Shown here one piece after another: positions 8,728-17,000 of a stretch of DNA of 24,824 bases; the first letter of the stretch is position 1, and each line of letters begins with the position of its first letter. The position numbers were made by a program, and so were the translations under genes. Source of the stretch: a virus. The DNA lies in IMG/VR virus record IMGVR_UViG_3300040801_000800, positions 1 to 24,824 of that record; one strand, written 5' to 3'. Under the pieces are notes generated by a model that searched no databases, was not told the DNA's origin, and saw nothing but the letters and a program-made list of their open reading frames with translations.

Positions 8728-9669
8728 ATGACAGATTATAGCCAACTGCTAAAGTGTTGTACAACCCACCATCAGAAAGCTGTAATAAAGTCATTGATAT
8801 CTAACAACGGAAATAAGCTTCTTGTCGAGGAAGAGTTTGGATTGATAAGAACAAACCTTAACCGGATGATAAGACAACTCTCATCAATGCTTGAGGAAGA
8901 CGCCTATACCAATAAAGATATTGTTGTCATAGCCGATACACAAGTAGATTTAGAATCTCCAACATCACACATTTACGCTTTGAGCAAGTATATATGGGAA
9001 CACAAACCTGCCCACATTGTCCATATCGGGGACCATTGGGATTTCCCAAGCCTATCCTCATACGCGTCACGTTTACATGCAGAGGGGAAAAGACTTTCAA
9101 GCGACCTTGAAGGTGGGTTCGACGCGTTTAAGCTTATAATGGCTCATACAGATAAGATGAATAATAAGACTGGCGACGACTATAAACCGCGTAAGAGCTT
9201 TCTGATGGGCAACCACGAGATGCGACTTACTCGGTTTATAAACGAACATCCGGTGCTTCAAGGCTGCTTTGACTTAGAGGATTTTGTCACATCAGAAGGG
9301 TGGGAATTTCATGGATTTAATCAGCCTTTATGGATACATGATATATGCTTCTCTCACTATATGGAAAACCCTATGAGTGGTAGACCTGTCGGTGGAAGTA
9401 TGGAGAACAAGATTAATAAGTTTCCACATAGCTTTGTCCATGGTCATCAGCAACAGTACCAATACGCCCGTAGGCAGAACCTAAAAGGAAAGCCACATTT
9501 TGGTGTATGTGCAGGGTCGTTTTATATGCACGATGAAGACTACCGCGGTGCTAATAACACAGAGATAAGAGGGTTTACCCACTTGAAGGGTTTCACAAAT
9601 AGGTATGGGTATTTAGACCACGATGTTGAGTTCATATCTTTAGAAAGATTATTGGAGAAGTACGAATGA
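8728..9669 (+). CDS. Calcineurin-like metallophosphoesterase with N-terminal HTH-like segment
   Basis: A 313-residue protein from ATG 8728, with a GGTGAGG site nine bases upstream; GTG 8713 is in frame but less likely. Residues about 14-52 (QKAVIKSL through LNRMIRQL) look like the small helix-turn-helix that precedes the phosphoesterase in many phage proteins of this type. Metal-site motifs of the family are present: D70-T-Q72, GDHWD (101-105), GNHE (161-164), SH at 209-210 and GH at 239-240. The first motif reads DxQ rather than the common DxH. The substrate is unknown and could be a nucleotide, a nucleic-acid end or a phosphoprotein. Its TGA overlaps the endolysin start (ATGA), so it is expressed with lysis genes although its fold does not suggest lysis. 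Confidence 0.85.
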   Translation: MTDYSQLLKCCTTHHQKAVIKSLISNNGNKLLVEEEFGLIRTNLNRMIRQLSSMLEEDAYTNKDIVVIADTQVDLESPTSHIYALSKYIWEHKPAHIVHIGDHWDFPSLSSYASRLHAEGKRLSSDLEGGFDAFKLIMAHTDKMNNKTGDDYKPRKSFLMGNHEMRLTRFINEHPVLQGCFDLEDFVTSEGWEFHGFNQPLWIHDICFSHYMENPMSGRPVGGSMENKINKFPHSFVHGHQQQYQYARRQNLKGKPHFGVCAGSFYMHDEDYRGANNTEIRGFTHLKGFTNRYGYLDHDVEFISLERLLEKYE

Positions 9670-10007
9670 GTAAATCAGATGAGCAATGGTTATTCCTACA
9701 GGATGTAGCAAAGTTGGTATTGTTTGCACACGCACACGGGTATAAACTCACAGGTGGCGAATTGTATAGGACACAGGAGCAACAGGACATATACTTTGCA
9801 GAAGGTAAGAGTCAGGTAAAGAGGTCAAATCATCAGGATAGACTCGCCATAGACTTGAACCTGTTTGTTGATGGCGATATACAATGGTCTAAAAATGAAC
9901 ATTGGGAAAAGTTAGGTGAGTATTGGAAACAAATATCACCTGAGAATAAATGGGGTGGAGACTATAAAAGCTTCAGTGACCCGTACCACTTTCAAAGAGA
10001 TATATAG
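9666..10007 (+). CDS. Endolysin: M15-type peptidase (L-Ala-D-Glu / D-Ala-D-Ala endopeptidase)
   Basis: Cuts peptide cross-bridges of peptidoglycan at the end of infection. The protein is only 113 residues, a single catalytic domain. The zinc ligands of the VanY/M15 family are visible: H56 and D63 in SNHQDRLAIDL (54-64), and H108 in DPYHF (105-109), whose D105 fits the catalytic acid position. 'GGELYRTQEQQ' (30-40) is the usual early family motif. No cell-wall-binding domain or signal peptide is present, so it needs the holin to reach the wall. The four-base ATGA overlap couples it to the phosphoesterase. Confidence 0.88.
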   Translation: MSKSDEQWLFLQDVAKLVLFAHAHGYKLTGGELYRTQEQQDIYFAEGKSQVKRSNHQDRLAIDLNLFVDGDIQWSKNEHWEKLGEYWKQISPENKWGGDYKSFSDPYHFQRDI

Positions 10008-10019
10008 TGTAAAGATTTA

Positions 10020-10028
10020 TGTTATAAT
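10020..10028 (+). promoter_or_regulatory. Extended -10 promoter-like site TGTTATAAT before the HNH gene
   Basis: TGnTATAAT, the extended -10 form used by bacterial sigma-70 holoenzyme, lies in a 45-base gap between endolysin and HNH gene. No TTGACA-like -35 is seen at 15-19 bases. A start about seven bases downstream would leave the AAAGGA ribosome site (10042-10047) intact. This is the first of three such sites in late-operon gaps. Confidence 0.5.
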
Positions 10029-10052
10029 ATCACTTCTAACGAAAGGAAAATT

Positions 10053-10628
10053 ATGGCAAAAGCACATACATTGGAAACAGTATCAGAGTTTATGAAGGGT
10101 TATGAAGTGATGGAAGACGGAAGGTTTTTTAGCATTAAGAGTAGTAAGTTTTTAAAGCCCAGTTTGTCTAGTAATGGGTACTATATGCTTACACTTTCTA
10201 ATGGTGGAAAGACAAAAAGATTTCATCTTCACAGGCTTGTAGCAATAAGATTTATCCCAAACCCTCATAATAAGCCTCAGATTAACCACATTGATGGGAA
10301 TAAACAAAACAACAATGTGGTTAATTTAGAGTGGTGTACGGCCAAGGAAAATAATGCTCATGCCTTCAATGCTCTTGGATGTAAAAGAGGCGGTGGGCAA
10401 AGAGGAAAGTTTGGCGAAGAGCACAATAATTCAAAGCAGTTTTCTCTAGTATTTCCAAATGGAGAAATAAGAAGATTTGGAAGTGGGTTGGAGATGAAAA
10501 GAGAGTTGGGCTTCGACCATACGTCAATCTCTTACGCAAGGAATAAAAAAGGATTTGGGTATACTTTTACTCAAGGAAAAATGAAAGGGTTGACTATTCA
10601 ACCCTTTCACTTTGAACGTGTGGTATAA
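10053..10628 (+). CDS. Free-standing HNH homing endonuclease (NUMOD4/HNH_3 type)
   Basis: A selfish DNA endonuclease of 191 residues. An N-terminal NUMOD4-like segment (YEVMEDGRFFSIKS, about 17-30, then LKPSLSSNGYYMLTL) leads into the HNH_3 core: HLHRLVA (58-64), INHIDGN (77-83), NNNVVNLEW (86-94) and the closing CTAKENNAHA. A C-terminal segment with 'FDHTSISYARN' looks like the DNA-binding tail of this group. It stands between two intact genes, so it is not within an intron or a split gene. The start has a strong AAAGGAAAA site. The 3' end carries a perfect 12-bp inverted repeat and its stop codon overlaps a TATAAT element. The cassette was probably inserted into the late operon with its own expression signals. 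Confidence 0.88.
   Translation: MAKAHTLETVSEFMKGYEVMEDGRFFSIKSSKFLKPSLSSNGYYMLTLSNGGKTKRFHLHRLVAIRFIPNPHNKPQINHIDGNKQNNNVVNLEWCTAKENNAHAFNALGCKRGGGQRGKFGEEHNNSKQFSLVFPNGEIRRFGSGLEMKRELGFDHTSISYARNKKGFGYTFTQGKMKGLTIQPFHFERVV
10582..10609 (+). terminator. Perfect 12-bp stem-loop in the 3' end of the HNH gene
   Basis: TGAAAGGGTTGA pairs with TCAACCCTTTCA around a CTAT loop, all 12 pairs Watson-Crick. It encodes the residues just before the end of the HNH protein (from Met-Lys-Gly to Pro-Phe-His). It is followed by CTTTGAACG, not a U-tract, so it is better read as a weak terminator or RNA stability/processing hairpin. A promoter-like site comes 12 bases after it, as if to isolate the cassette from the next gene. 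Confidence 0.6.
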
Positions 10629-10631
10629 TTA
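10621..10631 (+). promoter_or_regulatory. Extended -10 promoter-like site TGGTATAATTA overlapping the HNH stop
   Basis: TGnTATAAT with no -35, 17 bases before the next start codon. The HNH stop TAA is part of the element. The AAAGGA ribosome site starts six bases after TATAAT (10635-10640), the same offset as at 14004-14012, so a transcript starting at the usual distance would lose part of its ribosome site. This leaves both a promoter and an RNA-level role open. Confidence 0.5.
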
Positions 10632-10646
10632 CATAAAGGATTTACA

Positions 10647-11243
10647 ATGGCTAGTGGATGGGCAGGAATAAACAGTGGTACAGATACCGGAGATGATGTA
10701 GAAGCGAACCTTGCAAGCGCGTTTGCAGCGATAGATGCTGACACACTTGCACTTGGAAACAGGGCTAGTGCTCTTGAAGCAAGTCACGGACTGTTGATAA
10801 TTGGTACAAGTGTTGCAGCGTCACAGCAACCAAGTTCTGTAGATAGCGCATTACAGGTGGAGTTTGGACCTGCACAATCGACAACAAATATTGATATCTC
10901 AGCAGCAGGTGATATAACATTTAAAGTCGCAGGGAAATATATCATATCGCCTTTCTTCCAATATGGACGAATTGGTGCTTCAGGTACTTCTGTTCTTTTA
11001 AATAGGTATCTTAAGAATGGTATTCAGATTGGTGGGTCTCTTGCATCTAAGATTGATAACGCCAATACACTTGTTCCATGGTCAAGCTCTGTAGTATTTG
11101 AAGCAGAGGTCAATGATGTGTTGACTATAGAGATAATGAGAGACAGCACCGGAAATAATTCAGGTGGCCTATTCGCAGTCACACCTACAGCCGGATGGTC
11201 AGTAGCACCATGCGCCGCCATTCAGATTTATAAAGCGACATAA
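10647..11243 (+). CDS. Probable virion decoration/fibre protein with C1q/TNF-like jelly-roll C-terminus
   Basis: It has 198 residues. The N-terminus (GWAGINSGTDTGDDVEANLA, then AFAAIDADTLALGNRASALEA) is a short alpha-helical, trimer-type leader of the kind found in phage fibres. From about residue 62 the sequence is beta-rich (VEFGPAQSTTNIDISAAGD, FKVAGKYIISPFFQYGR, EVNDVLTIEIMRD, AAIQIYKAT) with the spacing of a C1q-like jelly roll: 'F...GKY.ISP', a glycine-rich middle and a final short strand. Such proteins decorate heads or tails and bind surfaces. The function is inferred from fold resemblance and its place between the HNH gene and the core-protein genes. It has a clear AAAGGA site. Confidence 0.6.
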   Translation: MASGWAGINSGTDTGDDVEANLASAFAAIDADTLALGNRASALEASHGLLIIGTSVAASQQPSSVDSALQVEFGPAQSTTNIDISAAGDITFKVAGKYIISPFFQYGRIGASGTSVLLNRYLKNGIQIGGSLASKIDNANTLVPWSSSVVFEAEVNDVLTIEIMRDSTGNNSGGLFAVTPTAGWSVAPCAAIQIYKAT

Positions 11244-11252
11244 GGATAGTAA

Positions 11253-11891
11253 ATGGTATCACCAAATTTCAGCACAGCCAACATGACAAGCGGTGGTAGC
11301 ATAAACCCTAACGCTAGTGCAAGCATGGGTGGCCTAAGCACCGCAACCATGTTTCTCCCTGCACTCACAACACTTCTTGGTACAGCCGGTGCTGTATCAG
11401 ATATAAAACGACAAAGCGCGGCGGTTGTATCTAACATAAAGTCTATGGGAGAATCGTTAAAGTTCTCTCAACATGCCAAGTCTCAACAGTTGCTTGAGCT
11501 TGACCGTGTTATCGGAGACAAGCTTAGCGCGAGTGGGCTTGAGACATTGAAACGAGAAGCACGACTTAAGGCGGCCTCAGCAGAGACCGGTGTAAGTGGC
11601 ACTTCTACAGAAGAGGCTATCGGCGAAGCCTTCATGGAAGAGAACTTTAGAACTGCTGCTATCTTGCGTGATTCTGATATTCAGAAAAACTCATTGAAAC
11701 AATCGATGGTAGCAGATATGCTTAACTTCTCAAATCAAACCGAATCGATGATATCAGGTATGCCATCAGCTACATCAGCAATGTTACAGACATTGGGTAC
11801 TGGAGTCAGCAGTTTCAATATCGGACTTAGCATGATGACACAAACAGATAGAGACAGAATACTAGGCGTTGACCAAGGGAGTATGGGATGA
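11253..11891 (+). CDS. Internal virion protein B, T7 gp14-like
   Basis: A 212-residue protein in the position of T7 gp14 (196 residues). In T7 that protein leaves the head first and forms the outer-membrane part of the ejection channel. The sequence has a hydrophobic, Ala/Gly-rich start (FLPALTTLLGTAGAVSD, about 34-50), then long helices rich in Ala, Ser, Gln and Lys with 'LKAASAETGVSGTSTEEAIGEAF', matching the family's pattern of an 'SxxGSS' turn between helices. The identification rests on size, composition and order before gp15- and gp16-like genes. An AAGGA site precedes the ATG. Its stop overlaps the next start (ATGA). Confidence 0.8.
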   Translation: MVSPNFSTANMTSGGSINPNASASMGGLSTATMFLPALTTLLGTAGAVSDIKRQSAAVVSNIKSMGESLKFSQHAKSQQLLELDRVIGDKLSASGLETLKREARLKAASAETGVSGTSTEEAIGEAFMEENFRTAAILRDSDIQKNSLKQSMVADMLNFSNQTESMISGMPSATSAMLQTLGTGVSSFNIGLSMMTQTDRDRILGVDQGSMG

Positions 11892-13993
11892 GTACATTAG
11901 AACAGTTAGCCGGTGGCTCACAGGCACAACAGACATCAACCTCTGTGGGCTCAGTAAGCGGAGTCAACCCTACGCGTAAAGTCGCAGGGGAATCTCTTGC
12001 CAATGACTTAATGGGTATCATTAAACCTGTTGCACAAACAGTCAATGAGTATAACACTGCCTCTGTCAAAGCTGCCCAGCGTAGCGCGATGGACCGTAAG
12101 ACTGAGGTTGCTCGTTTCATTGCAGAACAGGAGAGTACTCTAACAGAAGGGTCAACTCCTGAAGAGCTGCGTCAGGCACAGGCACAACGCCAATCTATGT
12201 TCAGAGATATGTCTAATACAAAGTTTGATAATCCTGATGCCCAAGATGCGTTTGATACAATGTACACTAAAGAGGTGGGTGTTTCAGTTGCTCAGTCCAA
12301 CGCCCGTTTAGAGGTAATGGCGTTAAAAAAAGATGCTGCTATTAATCGTACAAACAACATTGATGGTATATCTGTACAATCAGAAGCAGGGATACCAATA
12401 CCATTGGAACAAATCAATGAGCATATCGACAGTATTACTGCCGGTGGATATTACACCAAAGAACAGGCGTATGAAGATATTGCAACCGCTGTAGGCACGT
12501 CATTAAATAAGAAATATTCAATAGATAAGAACCTTCCTATTTATAATGACGACGGTACAGTTAACCCAACATTGCAAGCGCAAGTATTCAATCAGTTTAA
12601 TGGTTCAATGGTACGTATGAATGAAGATGGTTCAGTTGAACGAGTCGGTAACACAACTGATAAGGCGGCTAGACTCATAATGAATAACTGGAAAGCACTT
12701 AAAATAAATCATACCGGCAAAAATGATAGTTGGAACGCTAAGTTTGAATCTTGGAAAACCACAACACGTAAGACCTCAGCAAATAACGGTAAGGGATGGA
12801 AGTCCCCCACTGATATTCAAGCACAAATTGATAACTTCTCTGAGCAATACATAGCTATAAACTCAGAGAAACCTTTGAATGAACGACAACATCAGGACGC
12901 AGCAGAAATCCTTGCAGGGCTAAAGGACCAACGTGATATCTCTACAATCGTAACACAAGATGTATTAAGCGGAGACATTAATAAAGTACGTGAGTATCTA
13001 AATGATGGCCGTACGCTTGATGTTGTCAGTAATCTTGATGGGACTATCATCGATGGGTACAAAATTACCAAAGACGAATACTCGTCAATGGTCAATAAAG
13101 TCTTAGAGACACAATCTGCCTCCTTATTAGCTACTGACCCTACCCAACAAAATAGCGCAGAGTTTGAACAAGGTCTCCAACAACTTGATAGGTGGGAAGA
13201 AATTAGCGGTAAGATGAGCGCGTTTACTGAGAAAAACACGAAAATATTTGATAAGAGTACATTCCCTACAATCACGAGTGATGCAGAGTTACGTAGAGCA
13301 CTTGCTTTCCAAGCACATCACTCAATTTCTAATCCTGCGTATAAGGGTGATGATGAAGTTGCCGGAAAGCTACAAGCTCTATTTTCAAAAACGAATGAAA
13401 AAGGTGAGCCATTAACAAGTGTCCAGTTGGCTCAACATGCAAATGCTATTATCCTGCAAGATAAAAATACCAAACAGTCATTGTTGAACGGGAAAATCCT
13501 TGATAAAGCTATAGTTGACACTATTGAGAAAGTCGAAACGGGAGAGGGTTCAATCACTAGAATGTTCAATGCAACTGCATCAATAGGAAGTGCGACAGCT
13601 GTAAAAGATTATCTTGTTACGAATGGTATGCAGAATGACCCTGAAGACACTATACAGAACTTAGAATGGGCAGATTACGGAACATCCACACCTACATTAA
13701 TTGGTGGTAAGATGGACAACCGTATTCCTGTTCCTATTGGTGTTAGTAAAAATGTGTTTTTAGATGCAGTCGATAATGTACGATTAAAATATAACAAGAA
13801 ATACAGCACCAAATTTGACAAAGGTGATGTAAGTTTTAGAACTACATACGATAAGCGAAGTAACAATTTCATAACTGAAATGTTCAACTCCAAAAATGCA
13901 AATGAAAGAATAGGTATTATTGATTCTGAATCAGTTTATATTCTTGCTAACAAGACTGAAGCCAAGAAGTCTAAACGAAAAACTAATAGATAG
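11888..13993 (+). CDS. Internal virion protein C, T7 gp15-like core protein
   Basis: It has 701 residues (T7 gp15 has 747). In T7 this protein forms the periplasmic tube that carries DNA with gp16. The start (MSTLEQLAGG) and region 30-75 (VAGESLANDLMGIIKPVAQT, AAQRSAMDRKTEVARFIAE) resemble the gp15 N-terminus. The rest is soluble and alpha-helical without membrane segments. It overlaps the gp14-like gene by four bases and is followed by a 36-base gap holding a TATAAT element. Assignment depends on order, length and the N-terminal region; no enzymatic motif is expected. Confidence 0.8.
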   Translation: MSTLEQLAGGSQAQQTSTSVGSVSGVNPTRKVAGESLANDLMGIIKPVAQTVNEYNTASVKAAQRSAMDRKTEVARFIAEQESTLTEGSTPEELRQAQAQRQSMFRDMSNTKFDNPDAQDAFDTMYTKEVGVSVAQSNARLEVMALKKDAAINRTNNIDGISVQSEAGIPIPLEQINEHIDSITAGGYYTKEQAYEDIATAVGTSLNKKYSIDKNLPIYNDDGTVNPTLQAQVFNQFNGSMVRMNEDGSVERVGNTTDKAARLIMNNWKALKINHTGKNDSWNAKFESWKTTTRKTSANNGKGWKSPTDIQAQIDNFSEQYIAINSEKPLNERQHQDAAEILAGLKDQRDISTIVTQDVLSGDINKVREYLNDGRTLDVVSNLDGTIIDGYKITKDEYSSMVNKVLETQSASLLATDPTQQNSAEFEQGLQQLDRWEEISGKMSAFTEKNTKIFDKSTFPTITSDAELRRALAFQAHHSISNPAYKGDDEVAGKLQALFSKTNEKGEPLTSVQLAQHANAIILQDKNTKQSLLNGKILDKAIVDTIEKVETGEGSITRMFNATASIGSATAVKDYLVTNGMQNDPEDTIQNLEWADYGTSTPTLIGGKMDNRIPVPIGVSKNVFLDAVDNVRLKYNKKYSTKFDKGDVSFRTTYDKRSNNFITEMFNSKNANERIGIIDSESVYILANKTEAKKSKRKTNR

Positions 13994-14003
13994 CTGTCAG
14001 TTA

Positions 14004-14017
14004 TAGTATAATTATAC
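14004..14017 (+). promoter_or_regulatory. Promoter-like TAGTATAATTA with palindrome GTATAATTATAC before the gp16-like gene
   Basis: The 36-base gap holds TATAAT at 14007-14012 inside a perfect 12-bp palindrome (14006-14017). Upstream is TAG rather than TGn. No -35 is seen. AAAGGA begins six bases after TATAAT. The palindrome could be a small operator or simply an AT-rich coincidence. Confidence 0.45.
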
Positions 14018-14029
14018 AAAGGAACCAAC

Positions 14030-17000
14030 ATGGCAGATATTTCACAAGAAGAACTTAGCGATACTCCAATAAACCTCGGAGCCGGCAATATATTTAGAGT
14101 TGGTGATGAGATTGCCCAAGAACATGCCAATTTAAAAAGTCAAGACGAAGCAAGTCTAGGTCAAAAGGGATGGGCCTTTTACGACCAAGCTTTAAAAGTA
14201 AGCACTGGAAACAAAGTTACTGGATGGGCTATAGAGAAGTCAATGTCATGGGAGTCGGAAGATGGCTATGCAATGGACGATGATATAGCTCTAGGTGTTT
14301 TAGACGCGTATAATCTAAATATGAAATACTTTGGAGACATACGTAACACACAATCAACCGAGGAACGCTATTACCGAATTGCTCAAGCCCTCAGAGAGCA
14401 GGAGACTGACCAACGCATAAATACCACACTTGGTGAAGTAGGCCGCACCGGCGCGATGATTACCGGTAGCTTTGTTGACATTGACTTGGCAGTAGGCTTT
14501 ACCGTTGGTATGGCTACAAAGTCTTCTGCCTTAGCGAAAGTTATGATGTGGGATGGTGTTGCTGAGACATCTCTTGTTGCCACACGCTTCATGGTAAATA
14601 AAGACTACACCGCTGAGGATGCGCTGTTTGATATGACAACAGGACTGGCCATCACTGCCGGTGCGAACAAACTCATGCACTCATTCAAAAAACCAAACGC
14701 TACAGGTACACCAAGAGACTCTGATGCAACAGCAGCCAGTCAACGCGCAGGGGCACCTATGGGTCAAGAGACACCGCCAACACCTCGCCCAAGAGACACT
14801 GAAGCTCCAACAGGTGCTCAACGTACAGACACACAGGCAACAGGTGCTCAACGTGCAGACGTACAACCAACAGCCAAAACAAATGCTGATTACAGAGCTG
14901 AAATCAATCGTGTAAATGAGGTTCGTAAACGAACATACACTCAGATGGGATTGAGTAAAAAGCAGGTCGATGAATTGGAAGCCCGTAAAGTTGAACACAG
15001 TAAGATGGGGCTGACTCCGGACCAAGCTAAACGCATGGATACCGAGAAGCCATTAAAGAGTATCGATAATGAAACTGCCCGTATCCTACGTACAGTTGAT
15101 GACATGAGTAGGGATATGAAAACTGTTGCTGATGACGTCTATGCTTTGATAAAACAAGCCCCACAAGAGGACTTAGAAGACCTCAAAGCGATTATAGATG
15201 ATTTGGTAAAGCAGTCTCCAAAGGAAATGGCAGCTGTAAAAAGACTTTATAAATCTAAACTTAATAATAAAAAGTTTGACAAAGTTCTTGCTGGGATTGA
15301 AGGGCTTGACCTTAAAACTAGCACTAAGAAAAAGCTATTGGCGGCATCAGTTGTTCTTGGAGCGACAGGTGCTCAAGCCGCTGAGGATGATTTCGCAGCA
15401 GAGCTTACCGGAATGTTCCTATTAGCAGGTGCCGCTGTGGTATTCGGTCCAAGTCTTGTAAAGAAAGTACGTAATGCCAATATTAGACAAACAGTTGGTA
15501 ATATTAGTGGTCGTGTGGAAGACTCGTACCATCGGGCCGCAGTGAATAACTCAACGCAGGGAGATATGGTACGTAGCCTTGGTGGGTTAATCTCAGATGA
15601 GCTGCACACCCGTATAACTTCCACAGTTGCTCCATACAACAAAGCCGGCGGTCAAGCCAAAAAGATTATGAACGACCTAGTGTACTCTACAGAGAGCGGT
15701 GCCGGAGCGGAAACGACTAAGGCTATGTGGGCACATGGCTCGATGTTTAAATATGCACGTGCTGAGCAAAAGATGTACCGTGCATGGAAAGCCGAGCGTA
15801 AGATTACTATGACATCAAATATACTTGATGGCATGAACGCTATCCATAAATTTCGTCAAGAAGTAATGGACAACATGGAGCTTAGAAACACAACCTCTCC
15901 TGCTGTAAAAGAGCTGACTGCTGAAAATGATAAAATCATGCAAGAGATTTGGGACAGGGTTAAAGAGTACGATGTATATGGATTTGAGAAGATTAACTAC
16001 AAGGCAGGGATGATGCCCCGTCTTTGGAAATCTGCCAATCTCAATGACCTAGTTAACAAAGTTTCTACTCAGGACCAATTTCTTATTAGAGACACTATAG
16101 CAAACGCGATAGCAAAAACAAGTGGCGACCCAAGCACTGCTATCGATATCGCAGATAAGTATATGGATAGTTGGATTAAAGGGTTCGATGCTGACATTGG
16201 AGTAAACAGGGCAGAAGACATATTTGGTTCTATTGGTTCACTACTTAAGGATGATGTTGACTTTGAGAAGTTCGCGGATGCAATGAATGTTGTTAAAGAT
16301 AAAAACTCTCGTGCCCAATATCGTGTTGATTTTGATATTAATGATATTCAGCCGATAACAGTTAATATTGATGGTGTCGATACGGTACTGACTAAGGCAC
16401 ACTTTGTGGAACGTGACTTCAAAACTGTACTCGACAGAGTGGCCAACTCAATGTATGGTTCTGCTGCAATAGCTAAGCGTGGCTATAAGAGTCGTAGACA
16501 GTTAGATGGCGCCATCACGACGGGAGTAACTAACCCAACAATGCGCTCAGAACTCAAACAGGTCGCTGACCTTGTGATGGGAGTACCTATCGCTAGTAAT
16601 AATAAGTTTCTGCATGAGATATCAATGATAACAAAAGACCTTACGATGGTAGCTAAGCTTCCGTTTGTTGTATTCTCAATGCCACCGGAGCTCATCGCAA
16701 CTTTGGGTAATGCAGGGTTTACGAAAGGTGTTAGAGCCGTTAAGGATGCGGTGGTATCCACATTCGGTAAAGACAGTGCAATGCTTGCAAGCCTTAGTGA
16801 GGTTAGTGGTCTTGGAACAAGTGTTAAACGTATGGACACAAGTGGGTACCGCGGATTGACTGATGATATAACAGAGCTTGATGATGCAGGGATAACATCA
16901 AAGATTCGTGAAAATACAATGAAACTGAGAGACTTTTCAATGTTAGCCAATGGATTGAGTTATTTCAGTGATGTATTGCAGCGTGCAAATCTACAACTTA

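Noticed and set aside
5103-9140. Further TATAAT strings on the plus strand (near 5105, 6905, 8681 and 9136)
   Set aside because: All are inside coding sequence, lack TGn upstream or a -35, and are expected by chance in AT-rich DNA. Only those in gaps, and the exact 11-base match at 4728, were kept.
10053-10628. HNH gene as part of an intron or split gene
   Set aside because: The endolysin upstream and jelly-roll gene downstream are both complete, with their own starts and stops.
14661-15025. Overlapping ORFs on both strands at the gp16-like linker
   Set aside because: Their apparent repeats derive from the 30-bp DNA duplication in the main frame; no start signals.
16483-16950. 155-codon antisense ORF within the gp16-like gene
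   Set aside because: Low-complexity Ser/Leu/Ile composition typical of an antisense shadow, with no Shine-Dalgarno site and no neighbours on that strand.
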